Positions 1 through 7,579 of a stretch of DNA of 64,000 nt are shown here, piece after piece. Origin of the DNA: Myroides odoratimimus (GTDB taxonomy: Bacteria > Bacteroidota > Bacteroidia > Flavobacteriales > Flavobacteriaceae); assembly GCF_030326305.1 (NCBI RefSeq), contig NZ_JACAKB010000001.1, positions 157,027-221,026 on the forward strand. Reading direction: 5' to 3'. The notes under the pieces are model-generated. The model was given only the letters and a program-made list of their open reading frames with translations, searched no databases and was not told where the DNA came from. The translations under genes were made by a program, and so were the position numbers. The first letter of the stretch is position 1. Each line of letters begins with the position of its first letter.

Positions 1-535
1 CTTCAAAAATTGTAATCAATATTTTTTGCTTACATAAAAGTGCTGTTTTTTGTAGTCAAACTGATTTGTATGAAAGTAGTGAACTTTTGGCGTTTTTTTA
101 AATTGTGTAATTAAATGGCCTAAAAAAGAAATATATATACTGTTTGCTCTTTTAGCTTTTTTTGTAATACACTAAGGTTATATACCTTTTTATATTTGCT
201 TTATTTTGCGGGTATCTTGTTCGGTTTGAGGTATAGTTTTTATTTAAGGTAACATAATTATTGTTAGGTTCTTGTATTGATTAGTATAGTTTTAAGAAAT
301 TCTAGAAATGCCCGATTCTAACTAAGAATTGAAATTGCTTAAAATCAAGCTTTTTTTATTTGATGGTTATTTGATACAAACCTAGTTTTAAAAGTTAAAC
401 TGCTTAAAATCAGTTGTTTTTTTATTTGATGGTTATTTGATAAAGGGGATTTTTAGCTTCTAAGTAAAATTCATTTGAGTTAAATACAAAAGTGAAAACT
501 AGAGTAATTAAGAATATATAAAAAAACAAAGACAC
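1..535. other. gene-free, very AT-rich stretch
   Basis: No open reading frame with coding character is seen on either strand. The stretch holds a 41-42 base direct repeat pair (336-442). The last 30 bases lead into the 3' end of the radC-like gene. Confidence 0.6.
336..442. repeat. two direct repeats of about 41 bases, 65 bases apart
   Basis: Copy one is 336-376 and copy two 401-442. Both begin with TGCTTAAAATCA and end with ATTTGATGGTTATTTGATA; they differ only in a short middle part. They lie in the gene-free flank of the mobile element. Confidence 0.85.
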
Positions 536-1006
536 CTATAAGGTGCCTTCGTCTGCAAAGGAGTAGTAACTCTCTTCGGTTATAATTAAGTGATCTAAAA
601 GATTAATATCAAGTATCTTACTTGCTTCTTTTATTTTTCTTGTAATTTGTCTATCAGCATCACTTGGATCTAACTTTCCAGATGGATGATTGTGAATAAT
701 TATAAAAGCTGTAGCATTAGCCTTTAGTAAAGCTGAGAAAATAATTCTTAAATCTACTATTGTTGCGGTTATTCCTCCCGTTGAAGCTTCTAATACTCCA
801 AGTACTTTATTGTTGTTAGAAAGCATAAGAACTTTAAACTGTTCTAATAATTCAATCTTATTACCATCCCAAGCCTTTAATGCTATTTGATATGCACTAT
901 AAGAAGATGTAATTTGAGGTCTCTGTGAAGCCTTTACTTTTGATTTGTAAATTAATTCTACTTCTGAAGCGATAAGCCAATCTTTGTTTAAAACTGTAGT
1001 TTCCAT
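536..1006 (-). CDS. radC: RadC-type JAB domain protein of a mobile element
   Basis: 156 residues. The JAMM metal-binding signature is present: H105-N-H107-P-S-G followed by an aspartate near residue 117. This places it in the RadC/JAB1 deubiquitinase-like metallo-domain family. Short, stand-alone RadC proteins that lack the N-terminal helix-hairpin-helix part of chromosomal RadC, as here, are common cargo of Bacteroidota mobile elements; their biochemical role is unknown, and the old link to DNA repair is not well supported. It is the last gene of the element's minus-strand gene set, separated from the upstream membrane protein gene by a structured, GC-richer palindrome. Confidence 0.85.
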   Translation of the reverse strand: METTVLNKDWLIASEVELIYKSKVKASQRPQITSSYSAYQIALKAWDGNKIELLEQFKVLMLSNNNKVLGVLEASTGGITATIVDLRIIFSALLKANATAFIIIHNHPSGKLDPSDADRQITRKIKEASKILDINLLDHLIITEESYYSFADEGTL

Positions 1007-1030
1007 AATATTAAATTTTTAAATTAATTA

Positions 1031-1153
1031 TGGAGCCACAGTTGGTAATGGCTTAGCAAGCGCAAGAAACGGGCGCAATAAAGCGAAGACTTTAGTCAAG
1101 CATTTATGGGGGTTTTCTTGCTAGCGAACCGCGAGGCATTGCCTAACTTTGTG
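1031..1153. repeat. attC-like imperfect palindrome between two mobile-element genes
   Basis: The outer arms are CACAGTTGGTAATG (1037-1050) and CATTGCCTAACTTTGTG (1137-1153). Inner arms are GCTTAGCAAG (1051-1060) and CTTGCTAGC (1118-1126). The ends GTTGGTA and GCCTAAC resemble the GTTRRRY and RYYYAAC core sites of integron attC sites, but there is no integron integrase in view. The segment is clearly richer in G and C than its flanks. It could equally be a structured RNA or a dispersed flavobacterial repeat. Confidence 0.5.
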
Positions 1154-1190
1154 TAATTATTAATAAAAAATAAAACTAAAAATCAATGTA

Positions 1191-1703
1191 CTATAAAGGC
1201 TTTTTTGTGTTATTTTCAGAAGAAATTTTCCACTTTTTATATACCTCAAAGTTCTTTGGATTCTCTTTAAAGAACTGATTCAGATACATTAATTCAAGAT
1301 TCGATTTCTTATTATTTTCTATTAACTGATTATAATCAGAGTAATGAATTGATTTTTTAATCGCAACGTAAATTGATAAACCACTTGTGAGTAAAAGAAA
1401 AATATTAAGGGCTATGATGTAGAACATCTTCTTATGACTAATAGCCCTATATACTTTTAAAAGGTCTTCTTTAGTATCATAAAGTGTGGACTGAAATGCA
1501 GTGAAATCATCTTGTAATCTTTGTCTATTATTTGACTCAATTTTGTGTAATTCAGACACATTTACTTTTACTTCAATATTATTTATCCTGTTTGAAAGCT
1601 GAGTTTGCAGAGTAATATTTTGCTTGAGTTTTTCTTGCAAGTGAACTACCTGCTGAAATAGTAACTCAGTGAGTTCTGTGAGTGTAGGTTGTTTCTTTGT
1701 CAT
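1191..1703 (-). CDS. coiled-coil membrane protein, probable mobilization accessory protein
   Basis: 170 residues. The N-terminal half (about 10-85) is a heptad-rich, glutamine- and leucine-rich coiled coil; one hydrophobic segment lies at about 92-115 (FYIIALNIFLLLTSGLSIYV), and a charged tail follows. It starts 11 bases after the relaxase stop codon, so it belongs to the same transcript and is probably a relaxase partner, perhaps anchoring the relaxosome at the membrane. I do not recognise a named family. Confidence 0.75.
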   Translation of the reverse strand: MTKKQPTLTELTELLFQQVVHLQEKLKQNITLQTQLSNRINNIEVKVNVSELHKIESNNRQRLQDDFTAFQSTLYDTKEDLLKVYRAISHKKMFYIIALNIFLLLTSGLSIYVAIKKSIHYSDYNQLIENNKKSNLELMYLNQFFKENPKNFEVYKKWKISSENNTKKPL

Positions 1704-1714
1704 AGTTAAAGATT

Positions 1715-2632
1715 TTATGTTTGTGTTTGTTTTCGTTTTTTCTTTTTAGTTATATCAGGCATATAATCCTCATAGTAATTTCCATAAGCGTTTAAAAAAC
1801 TAAATAGACTTACTGTATTTGTATTCCAATTTTCAAAACAGATTTGTTTGTCTTGGTCTTTATATAGTACAGTATGAAATAAATCATTATTTGGTTTTGG
1901 TATGTTATTTTCAAAGAGTTCATTCAGTTTTAAATTCCGATCAACCTCACTTGCTTTTAGGTTCGTGTTGGTTGGTAAATGAATAAATCTATAGCCTTGA
2001 ATATTACCTTGTTTGTTTACAGTTGGTTTTACTTCTATTTGATGTGCTAGCATCATATTGATGTACTGATCTAAGTTTTTAGGACGCTCTTTTAAAACAA
2101 AATAATGAGCCTTTTTTATTATTTCAGCTGTCTGTTTCTGATTAGTTTTTAAAAGCTCTTTTCTATTTATATTTTCTTGTCTTATTGAAGTCCAATTGTA
2201 TTTTAGGGCTATTTCGTGAGCGATACTCTGTGCTTGAAATCCGATATAGTTATCTTTTAGTGCTTTTCCATTCTCATCAATACGGTTAATCAAAATGTGA
2301 ATGTGTTTGTGCTCTTTTTCAGTATGTAAGTAAGCGATGTATTGCGCGCCTTTGGGATCTAATTTTAAACCAACTAAAAAATCTTTTACGAGACTTTCTA
2401 AATCTTGGTCTGTCATTTTTCTACTATCTTCAATAGTAGGAGATATAACAACGGAGATTGTATTGTTTTTACAGCGAGTGTTTTGATTTTGTAGAATCTG
2501 CATGGTTTGATACATATCTTTCGGAGTTTCCCCCGAAAGATTGTTTCTAGCAAGTTCATAGCCTTTATTTGGATTGATTACATAATTAAAAAGTGCTGCT
2601 CCTCCAATACATGTTTTTGCTTTAGCTATCAT
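1715..2632 (-). CDS. relaxase / mobilization nuclease, MOBP type
   Basis: 305 residues. A relaxase nicks one strand at oriT and stays covalently bound to its 5' end during transfer. The candidate nucleophile is Y17 in FNYVINP, and the metal-binding triad lies in HTEKEHKHIHILINRI (H103, H108, H110, H112), the diagnostic relaxase HxH motif. The nuclease domain occupies about residues 1-180; the C-terminal part has no obvious helicase or primase motif, as usual in small Bacteroidota mobilizable elements. It starts one base after the stop of the ribbon-helix-helix gene, so the two are probably translationally coupled. It acts with that protein at the candidate oriT just upstream. Confidence 0.93.
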   Translation of the reverse strand: MIAKAKTCIGGAALFNYVINPNKGYELARNNLSGETPKDMYQTMQILQNQNTRCKNNTISVVISPTIEDSRKMTDQDLESLVKDFLVGLKLDPKGAQYIAYLHTEKEHKHIHILINRIDENGKALKDNYIGFQAQSIAHEIALKYNWTSIRQENINRKELLKTNQKQTAEIIKKAHYFVLKERPKNLDQYINMMLAHQIEVKPTVNKQGNIQGYRFIHLPTNTNLKASEVDRNLKLNELFENNIPKPNNDLFHTVLYKDQDKQICFENWNTNTVSLFSFLNAYGNYYEDYMPDITKKKKRKQTQT

Positions 2633-2633
2633 A

Positions 2634-2933
2634 TTACTTTAGTTTTTCAAGGTGAGCTCTAATTAAGTTTGCTGTTTCAATGGTGGATTCTTTTACCTTA
2701 GTGGTATCTCCAAGTTTAAAAAGGTTACCTATTCTTCTAAAGTTATCAGCAAATTTGTTTAGTAGTTTGTAAGTTTCAATTTCATCTTGAGTTAGTTTAT
2801 AACTTACAGAATATCCCAGGGCAGTACTTCGTAAATATTCAGAAACGCTACAACCAATTTTCTTTGCTTTGTTTTTTATAAGCAGAGATTCAGTAAGGGT
2901 AACTCTAAATTCTATCTTGTGTTCTCTTTTCAT
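2634..2933 (-). CDS. MobC-like ribbon-helix-helix relaxosome protein
   Basis: 99 residues. The opening KIEFRVTLTESLLIKNKAKK followed by a GCSVSEYLR helix is the ribbon-helix-helix pattern of MobC/MbeC-type accessory proteins, which bind oriT and help the relaxase nick. The C-terminal part (NKFADNFRRIGNLFK) matches the helical region of this family, which contains a conserved N-x-x-x-x-x-R-I-G-x-N/L pattern. It sits immediately downstream of the inverted-repeat candidate oriT and immediately upstream of the relaxase gene, the standard layout. Confidence 0.85.
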   Translation of the reverse strand: MKREHKIEFRVTLTESLLIKNKAKKIGCSVSEYLRSTALGYSVSYKLTQDEIETYKLLNKFADNFRRIGNLFKLGDTTKVKESTIETANLIRAHLEKLK

Positions 2934-2972
2934 CGTCTTACCAATTTTGCGACCTTCGGGAGAAAAACGAGT

Positions 2973-3017
2973 GGTCTTTGTTCCGGTTCAAATTTTCAAT
3001 TTGTAAGGACAAAGACA
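2973..3017. other. candidate origin of transfer (nested inverted repeats)
   Basis: Outer arms GGTCTTTGTTCC (2973-2984) and GGACAAAGACA (3007-3017) enclose inner arms CAAATT (2989-2994) and AATTTG (2998-3003). It lies in the only gap between the primase gene and the relaxosome genes, directly before mobC, which is the usual place of oriT. The nick site cannot be assigned from sequence alone; an attenuator hairpin for the mob genes is the alternative. Confidence 0.5.
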
Positions 3018-3031
3018 CATCTCGATGATTC

Positions 3032-3940
3032 TCACGTCAGTTTATCGCGGTTAATACTCAGTAAATAATCATTGACATCCTTGTAATCTTTATATTTAGC
3101 TCTTGCATCTTTTGTAATTAATGGAAATGCTGCAATTAATTTCTCAGTTGCTTTATCTCCAGCAGTATCATTGTCAAAACAAGCAACTATGGTTTTATAT
3201 TTAGATTCAAATGTTTCTGAATCGTCTAAGGTTTTATATAAAAACTTGTTCGAGGATTGAATAAGGGTACTTTCTAAAGTGTTAACGGAGTTTAAAATGA
3301 TGTAATCAAACCTATGTTCTAAATTAGGTTTAAGAGTTATAAAGGATAAAAAGTCGATAAAGGCTTCAAATAAAAATACGGTAGATGAATCATTATTTAT
3401 ATAGGTAGGATACTTGGAGCCAAAGCACATTTGAACATATTTGTTTCTGAGTTCTACTCCACCAAGTTCATTTTGAAAGCCTATTGCATAATAAGCTTTA
3501 TCTTTAAGGATATAATGTATTTCCTTACAATACCTTTGAGTTGTTTTAATGCATAAGCCTCTTTGCTTGCTGTAATATATAAGGTATTTATTTCTCAGAG
3601 GTTTAATGGCTGTAATCTCATAATCTTTCTCATCTTGATTAACCTGTGGATTAAAAAGTTGCTGGTGAACAGAAAAAGAATTGTTTGCTAAGATTTTTAG
3701 AGCTTCTTTTATATCACATTTGTAATATAGCATTACAAAGTCAATTACATTTCCTTTATATGTACTATCACCAAAGTCATAGAATACATTTTTAGTTACA
3801 CTAACACTAAACGAAGGGGTGTTTTCTGCTCTAAAAGGAGAATGGTACCAGGCTTGTTTATCATTGATTTTAGTTGGTTTTATACCAAGGCTATCTAAAA
3901 TAGAAATAATCGATATGTTTTTTGCTTCTTGAATATTCAT
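3032..3940 (-). CDS. Toprim-domain primase of the mobile element
   Basis: 302 residues. The N-terminal part (about 30-85: WYHSPFRAENTPSFSV, YDFGDSTYKGNVIDFV) follows the DnaG zinc-binding domain pattern but without its cysteine and histidine ligands. The Toprim domain follows with the glutamate in FLFEAFIDFLSF (E192) and the D-x-D in ACFDNDTAGDKA (D256, D258). Such proteins prime replication of excised element DNA. It is upstream of the mob genes and downstream of the VirE-type helicase gene, the typical order in Bacteroidota mobilizable elements. Confidence 0.88.
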   Translation of the reverse strand: MNIQEAKNISIISILDSLGIKPTKINDKQAWYHSPFRAENTPSFSVSVTKNVFYDFGDSTYKGNVIDFVMLYYKCDIKEALKILANNSFSVHQQLFNPQVNQDEKDYEITAIKPLRNKYLIYYSKQRGLCIKTTQRYCKEIHYILKDKAYYAIGFQNELGGVELRNKYVQMCFGSKYPTYINNDSSTVFLFEAFIDFLSFITLKPNLEHRFDYIILNSVNTLESTLIQSSNKFLYKTLDDSETFESKYKTIVACFDNDTAGDKATEKLIAAFPLITKDARAKYKDYKDVNDYLLSINRDKLT

Positions 3941-4007
3941 AATTTGGGTTGTTTAATTGTATGTTATTGATTTATAGTGTTTAAAGTAATATCTGTATGT
4001 CATTTAG

Positions 4008-4160
4008 TTGTCATCTGATCATCTGATCATAATTGTACTAATAGTGAATTACTTTCTTTAGATGAGCGCAGATGAATCGTAGATGACAATCAGTTTATGA
4101 TTTATTAATACTTAAGTTATTGGTAAATAGTTTATTAGTTATTTATTTCATCTGTCATCT
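4008..4160. repeat. array of TCATCT hexamers, candidate replication origin
   Basis: TCATCT occurs at 4011, 4019, 4148 and 4155, and its complement AGATGA at 4060, 4070 and 4081. The outer copies form an inverted repeat (TTGTCATCT 4008-4016 against AGATGACAA 4081-4089). The array lies between the primase and helicase genes and runs into the 3' end of the helicase gene. Position and iteron-like spacing (8-11 bases) suggest an origin for the excised element or an operator for the element's HTH protein. Confidence 0.45.
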
Positions 4161-5376
4161 GATTTAAAAGTGTTTCTTTTGAAATCCTGTAATATTTACC
4201 CTTGTGAATAGTCCGTTTTAAAGTACTATCCTCTATCTTGACTCGTTCATAATTATTTGAGTTAGTTGATCTAACTAAAGCTATGTTTTCAAGTATTGTT
4301 TGTATCTCTCTCATTGTGATATTATGACCTCTGTTATAATAATTCAGAAGAGCATTAATATCAGAAGGAGTGGTGTCTATTTGATCCATATCAAATTCAT
4401 TGAAAATAATATCAAGTATATCAAGCACCAGGTTTTTGTTTTGAAGATCTACATCGTGTTTTAGTTTATGTAAGGCTTCTGTGTGTAGAGTCTCTGGAGT
4501 AAACCACATTCGGGTTTTCTTTTCAGTCGTGAAAGGAACTCTATAGAGATAGTTTAAGAAAATAGGAATCTCCTGAATGAGTTTGGTGAAAAATTCAGTA
4601 GATCTCTTTCTTATCGGAGGGACTTTAATAACCCAAAACCTTGTTTCTTCTTTATCTATCTTTAGAAAATTATGCTCGTGATTACTTGTCATGATAATCT
4701 TAAGAAAAGACTTCTGCTCAACTTTTTCTTGGCCTTTGTATTCAATTGATTGATACATAGCCGTTGAAATGTATTTGATTGCTTCAACAATATCTTTGTT
4801 CTCAGATTTTACTTCTTCTATTAATAAGAGAAGTTTACTATCCATCTCACTATTGAATTTTTCTGTAAATGCATTTGCCTTTACAAAAACAGCATTTTTA
4901 TCAAAGATTTCTTTTATCCAATTTAAAAATGTGGTTTTTCCTGTTTCACGATTCCTAGATACAAGCACTATAATTGGCAATATTTGTTCTGGATAGAATA
5001 ATAGAATTTTAAAATAATCTATTGCAAGTAGATATTGATTTCCAAAGATGTGTTGTAGAAAATAATAAGTAATAGGTATCTGTTCTTTAAGTGAATTTAA
5101 TGAAAGTTCAGAAGTAGTGTCAATGTTATATAGAATAGGAGAGTAGGAATTAAAGTAATCTCCTATAAAATGAGTGTAATGAATGTGATTAGGTTCACAT
5201 TTATAACCAAAGAATTTAGGTAACTCTTTGATGATATCCTTTCCAAAGTCAGTGATGATTTCAGACTTTCTCCACAGTTTACGTTCAACAATGATTTCTT
5301 TACCGTTGACGTTCTTCTTTCTTATCGCATAGTACTCTGTTCCTATTCGAATATATTCTGTTGCAGTTGTATTCAT
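4135..5376 (-). CDS. VirE-type P-loop ATPase / replicative helicase of the element
   Basis: 413 residues. It resembles the virulence-associated protein E family, superfamily 3 helicase-like ATPases that work with a primase in plasmid and element replication. The Walker A motif is SRNRETGKTTF (about 140-150), and the Walker B-like segment is LLLLIEEVKS (182-191). A sensor-type stretch IIMTSNHEHNF follows. The C-terminal 100 residues look like a winged-helix DNA-binding part. It is transcribed towards the Toprim primase gene, with which it probably forms the replication module. Confidence 0.85.
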   Translation of the reverse strand: MNTTATEYIRIGTEYYAIRKKNVNGKEIIVERKLWRKSEIITDFGKDIIKELPKFFGYKCEPNHIHYTHFIGDYFNSYSPILYNIDTTSELSLNSLKEQIPITYYFLQHIFGNQYLLAIDYFKILLFYPEQILPIIVLVSRNRETGKTTFLNWIKEIFDKNAVFVKANAFTEKFNSEMDSKLLLLIEEVKSENKDIVEAIKYISTAMYQSIEYKGQEKVEQKSFLKIIMTSNHEHNFLKIDKEETRFWVIKVPPIRKRSTEFFTKLIQEIPIFLNYLYRVPFTTEKKTRMWFTPETLHTEALHKLKHDVDLQNKNLVLDILDIIFNEFDMDQIDTTPSDINALLNYYNRGHNITMREIQTILENIALVRSTNSNNYERVKIEDSTLKRTIHKGKYYRISKETLLNQMTDEINN

Positions 5377-5474
5377 ATCAAAAAATTTTCAGAAAGAAGT
5401 AGTTATATTTACTACTGTTTTCTTTTGTTATAGAAATAGTTATTTAAGCATTGATAGTAGGGCTATCAATGCTT

Positions 5475-5762
5475 TTATTTTTTTAACTGTTTTGAAAATT
5501 GTGATAGAACTTCTTGGTCGGTAAAGACTCTATATTGTTTAATCCACTCAACTATCTCAAGGCGGTCAAAGAATAAGGTGCCATTGGTAGGTTTGTGATG
5601 AGGGATTAAGTTTTTAGAAGTTAACTTATGAATAGTACTGTCTGAAAAGCCAGTATAAGCCATCAAATCTTTAATAGTAAAGATTTCTTTTTGAAACTGA
5701 TTACCTTTAGTAATCATTAGCTTGATCTCGTTAAGCTCTTGAATGATTTTTAGCGTTGTCAT
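5475..5762 (-). CDS. helix-turn-helix excisionase-like protein
   Basis: 95 residues. FTIKDLMAYTGFSDSTIHKL at about 28-47, then a short wing (LIPHHKPTNGTLFFDRLEIVEWI), is the MerR-like winged helix of the excisionase / HTH_17 family. Such proteins act as recombination directionality factors or as regulators of mob and replication genes in Bacteroidota elements. It precedes the VirE-type gene on the same strand. Confidence 0.85.
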   Translation of the reverse strand: MTTLKIIQELNEIKLMITKGNQFQKEIFTIKDLMAYTGFSDSTIHKLTSKNLIPHHKPTNGTLFFDRLEIVEWIKQYRVFTDQEVLSQFSKQLKK

Positions 5763-5853
5763 AATAAATGTTTTTTGAATTATGACGCTAAACTATTGCA
5801 ATGAAGCTACTTGAAATGGTTGTTTGTCAGTTAACTGACATTTAATTTTAGTC

Positions 5854-6678
5854 TTAGGACAGTTTTTTAGATAACTGACTTTTTACATTTTCTAAGATTT
5901 TAGCATAAGTTTCTTTATGAGCATTTGTAATTAACTTTCTGCCCTTTTTATTTATTGAATCATAGTTTATAGCTGAATAATCTTCTACAGTTGCATATTT
6001 AAAGTAGCGACAACTTTCTTTTAGTGTGGTTTTGTGTAAAGTAAATAAATGTACAAATGGTATAAAGAAAGCTTCTAAGAACATGGCACAATGTTGAGAC
6101 TGAAGTTCTAACTTAATAGAAGAATCAGGATTATCTGTTTTTTTACTAATACAAGATTCTATAACTCTTTTAAAATCTTCCATTGTTGTGTCATCATTAA
6201 TAACTTCTTTCTTTAATTCATACAAAGTTTCTTTAATGATAGCCTGATGTGCTGTGCTAAAAACAAATACATTGTCATTCTTTTGCTCCTGTTTCTTTTT
6301 AGAAGGAGTAGTGATATTAATTGTAATTGTTTTTTTAGAAGGAGGTATTAGTAGATACTCTTTGGAATTTTTAAATGATTTAAAAGATTCTTTATATATC
6401 AAACTTAGGTGACTGATTAAAAATATGTTCTGCCCTTTGTGAAAATTAATTGCAGCACTTAATAATAATATAGAGTAAATCAATGCTGTTAAAGGCAAAA
6501 GGATATACCATTTAGATATACTATAAAAATATGGTAATTGAAAAGTGGATGTTACCAGGGATATTATTGGTAATAATGCGGCAATTATGTAAGTGAACTT
6601 CTTGGAAAGAGTTACAGAGCTTAGCTTTTCAAGCTTCTGGTGAAAGAAAAAAAACGGAGTTTCAATAATAGTATTCAT
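5854..6678 (-). CDS. putative membrane protein at the tRNA end of the element
   Basis: 274 residues, family not recognised. Two hydrophobic segments lie at about 28-50 and 57-78, followed by a long charged, lysine-rich cytoplasmic-looking part. It contains none of the R-H-R-Y residues of a tyrosine recombinase, although the position next to the tRNA is where an integrase is often found. The ATG at 6678 is followed by FFFF residues before the first membrane segment. Moderate confidence that it is a real gene: it is long, AT-rich like its neighbours and in the same orientation. Confidence 0.7.
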   Translation of the reverse strand: MNTIIETPFFFFHQKLEKLSSVTLSKKFTYIIAALLPIISLVTSTFQLPYFYSISKWYILLPLTALIYSILLLSAAINFHKGQNIFLISHLSLIYKESFKSFKNSKEYLLIPPSKKTITINITTPSKKKQEQKNDNVFVFSTAHQAIIKETLYELKKEVINDDTTMEDFKRVIESCISKKTDNPDSSIKLELQSQHCAMFLEAFFIPFVHLFTLHKTTLKESCRYFKYATVEDYSAINYDSINKKGRKLITNAHKETYAKILENVKSQLSKKLS

Positions 6679-6863
6679 AGTGTCTTGTTGTTGGTTAGTA
6701 ATAAAAGTACTAAAAATATAACTAACTGCAAGAAAATGAAAACTTTACTATCTTTATAGGGTAAAACAAATTGTTGTACTTTTGTTGTACTGATGAAAAA
6801 AAAGGTGAAAAAAGGGCAAAAAAAAGCACCTATTTTACAATAGATGCTTCTCTGAAATTTTAG

Positions 6864-6937
6864 TGGTCCCACCTGGGCTCGAACCAGGGACTTACTGATT
6901 ATGAGTCAGTTACTCTAACCAACTGAGTTATAGGACC
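6864..6937 (-). tRNA. tRNA with anticodon CAU, probably tRNA-Ile2 (elongator Met possible)
   Basis: The minus strand folds as a complete cloverleaf: acceptor GGTCCTA with TGGGACC and discriminator A, D arm ACTC/GAGT, anticodon loop CTCATAA, and T arm with GGTTCGAGCC. C4-G69, U12-A23 and A73 are isoleucine identity elements, which favours the lysidine-modified Ile2; a methionine tRNA cannot be excluded. CCA is not encoded. The 3' end abuts the mobile element and is the likely attachment site. Confidence 0.93.
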
Positions 6938-6964
6938 GCTCATTTTGAGCGAAAAATTTCGTGG

Positions 6965-7038
6965 TGGTCCCACCTGGGCTCGAACCAGGGACTTGCTGAT
7001 TATGAGTCAGCTACTCTAACCAGCTGAGTTATAGGACC
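6965..7038 (-). tRNA. second tRNA with anticodon CAU, near-identical copy
   Basis: Same cloverleaf as its neighbour, with a compensatory change in the anticodon stem (GCTGA/TCAGC instead of ACTGA/TCAGT) and one change in the D loop. The two genes are 27 bases apart and probably co-transcribed. Anticodon CAU; Ile2 is favoured over Met for the same reasons. Confidence 0.93.
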
Positions 7039-7107
7039 AGTTAAAACGTGTTTAACGGGTGCAATATTATGGTTTTTTATTGGTTCATGCAAGAGTTTTA
7101 AAAGAAA

Positions 7108-7509
7108 TTATTTAATTTCTTGACATAATTCTATAAGCACCCCATTGGTTGTTTTTGGGTGTAAAAAGGCAACTAATTTATTATCAGCTCCTTTTTTAGG
7201 AATTTCGTTTAATAACGTGAATCCTTCTGTTGCTAATCTTTTCATCTCAGCTTCTATATCTTCTACATCAAAAGCGATATGATGGATGCCTTCTCCTTTT
7301 TTTTCTAAGAATTTGGCGATAGGGCTATCAGGGTTAGTTGCTTCTAATAGCTCTATTTTATTAGGGCCATTCATAAAGAAAGAAGTTTTTACGCCTTCGC
7401 TTTCTACAGCTTCTTCCTTATAAGCTGGAGCACCGAATAGTTTTTCGAATAAGGCATTAGAGGCTTCTAAGTCTTTTACAGCTATTCCGATGTGTTCTAT
7501 TTTTCGCAT
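7108..7509 (-). CDS. mce: methylmalonyl-CoA epimerase
   Basis: 133 residues, full family length. It interconverts the (R) and (S) forms of methylmalonyl-CoA in propionate and branched-chain breakdown. The glyoxalase-fold pattern is clear: IEHIGIAVKDLEAS at the N-terminus (first metal histidine), GEGIHHIAFDVEDIE in the middle (HHIAF with metal ligand) and NGVLIELCQ at the end (glutamate ligand). It is divergent from rbfA; its -7 element TATCTTTG lies at 7535-7542 on the minus strand. Confidence 0.95.
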   Translation of the reverse strand: MRKIEHIGIAVKDLEASNALFEKLFGAPAYKEEAVESEGVKTSFFMNGPNKIELLEATNPDSPIAKFLEKKGEGIHHIAFDVEDIEAEMKRLATEGFTLLNEIPKKGADNKLVAFLHPKTTNGVLIELCQEIK

Positions 7510-7534
7510 TTCTTAGTGTTTTGGGTTATATAAA

Positions 7535-7575
7535 CAAAGATAAAAAAGTTTGCTATTCAAAAAATTGTATTTTTG
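7535..7575. promoter_or_regulatory. divergent mce / rbfA promoters
   Basis: Minus-strand TATCTTTG (7535-7542) for mce and plus-strand TATTTTTG (7568-7575) for rbfA both match the Bacteroidota -7 consensus TAnnTTTG. The rbfA element ends only four bases before its ATG at 7580, so the transcript should be leaderless or nearly so. Confidence 0.7.
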
Positions 7576-7579
7576 CATC

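Larger units (their letters stand above)
1..6863. mobile_element. integrative mobilizable element, left end outside the window
   Basis: All eight genes run on the minus strand and together form a mobilization and replication set: excisionase-like HTH, VirE-type ATPase, Toprim primase, ribbon-helix-helix relaxosome protein, MOBP relaxase, coiled-coil membrane protein and RadC. The right boundary coincides with the 3' end of a tRNA gene, the classical attachment site for tyrosine-recombinase elements. No integrase gene and no second copy of the tRNA 3' end are visible in positions 1-535, so the left end and probably the integrase lie outside the window, or the element is a remnant. There are no conjugation (type IV secretion) genes, so transfer would need a helper. 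Confidence 0.75.

Noticed and set aside
6675-6872. 65-codon minus-strand frame next to the tRNA
   Set aside because: It starts inside the tRNA gene end and overlaps the membrane protein start; phenylalanine-rich AT-run translation with no support.
7550-7579. Upstream TTG start for rbfA
   Set aside because: It lies upstream of and across the -7 promoter element, and the added residues do not fit the family N-terminus.
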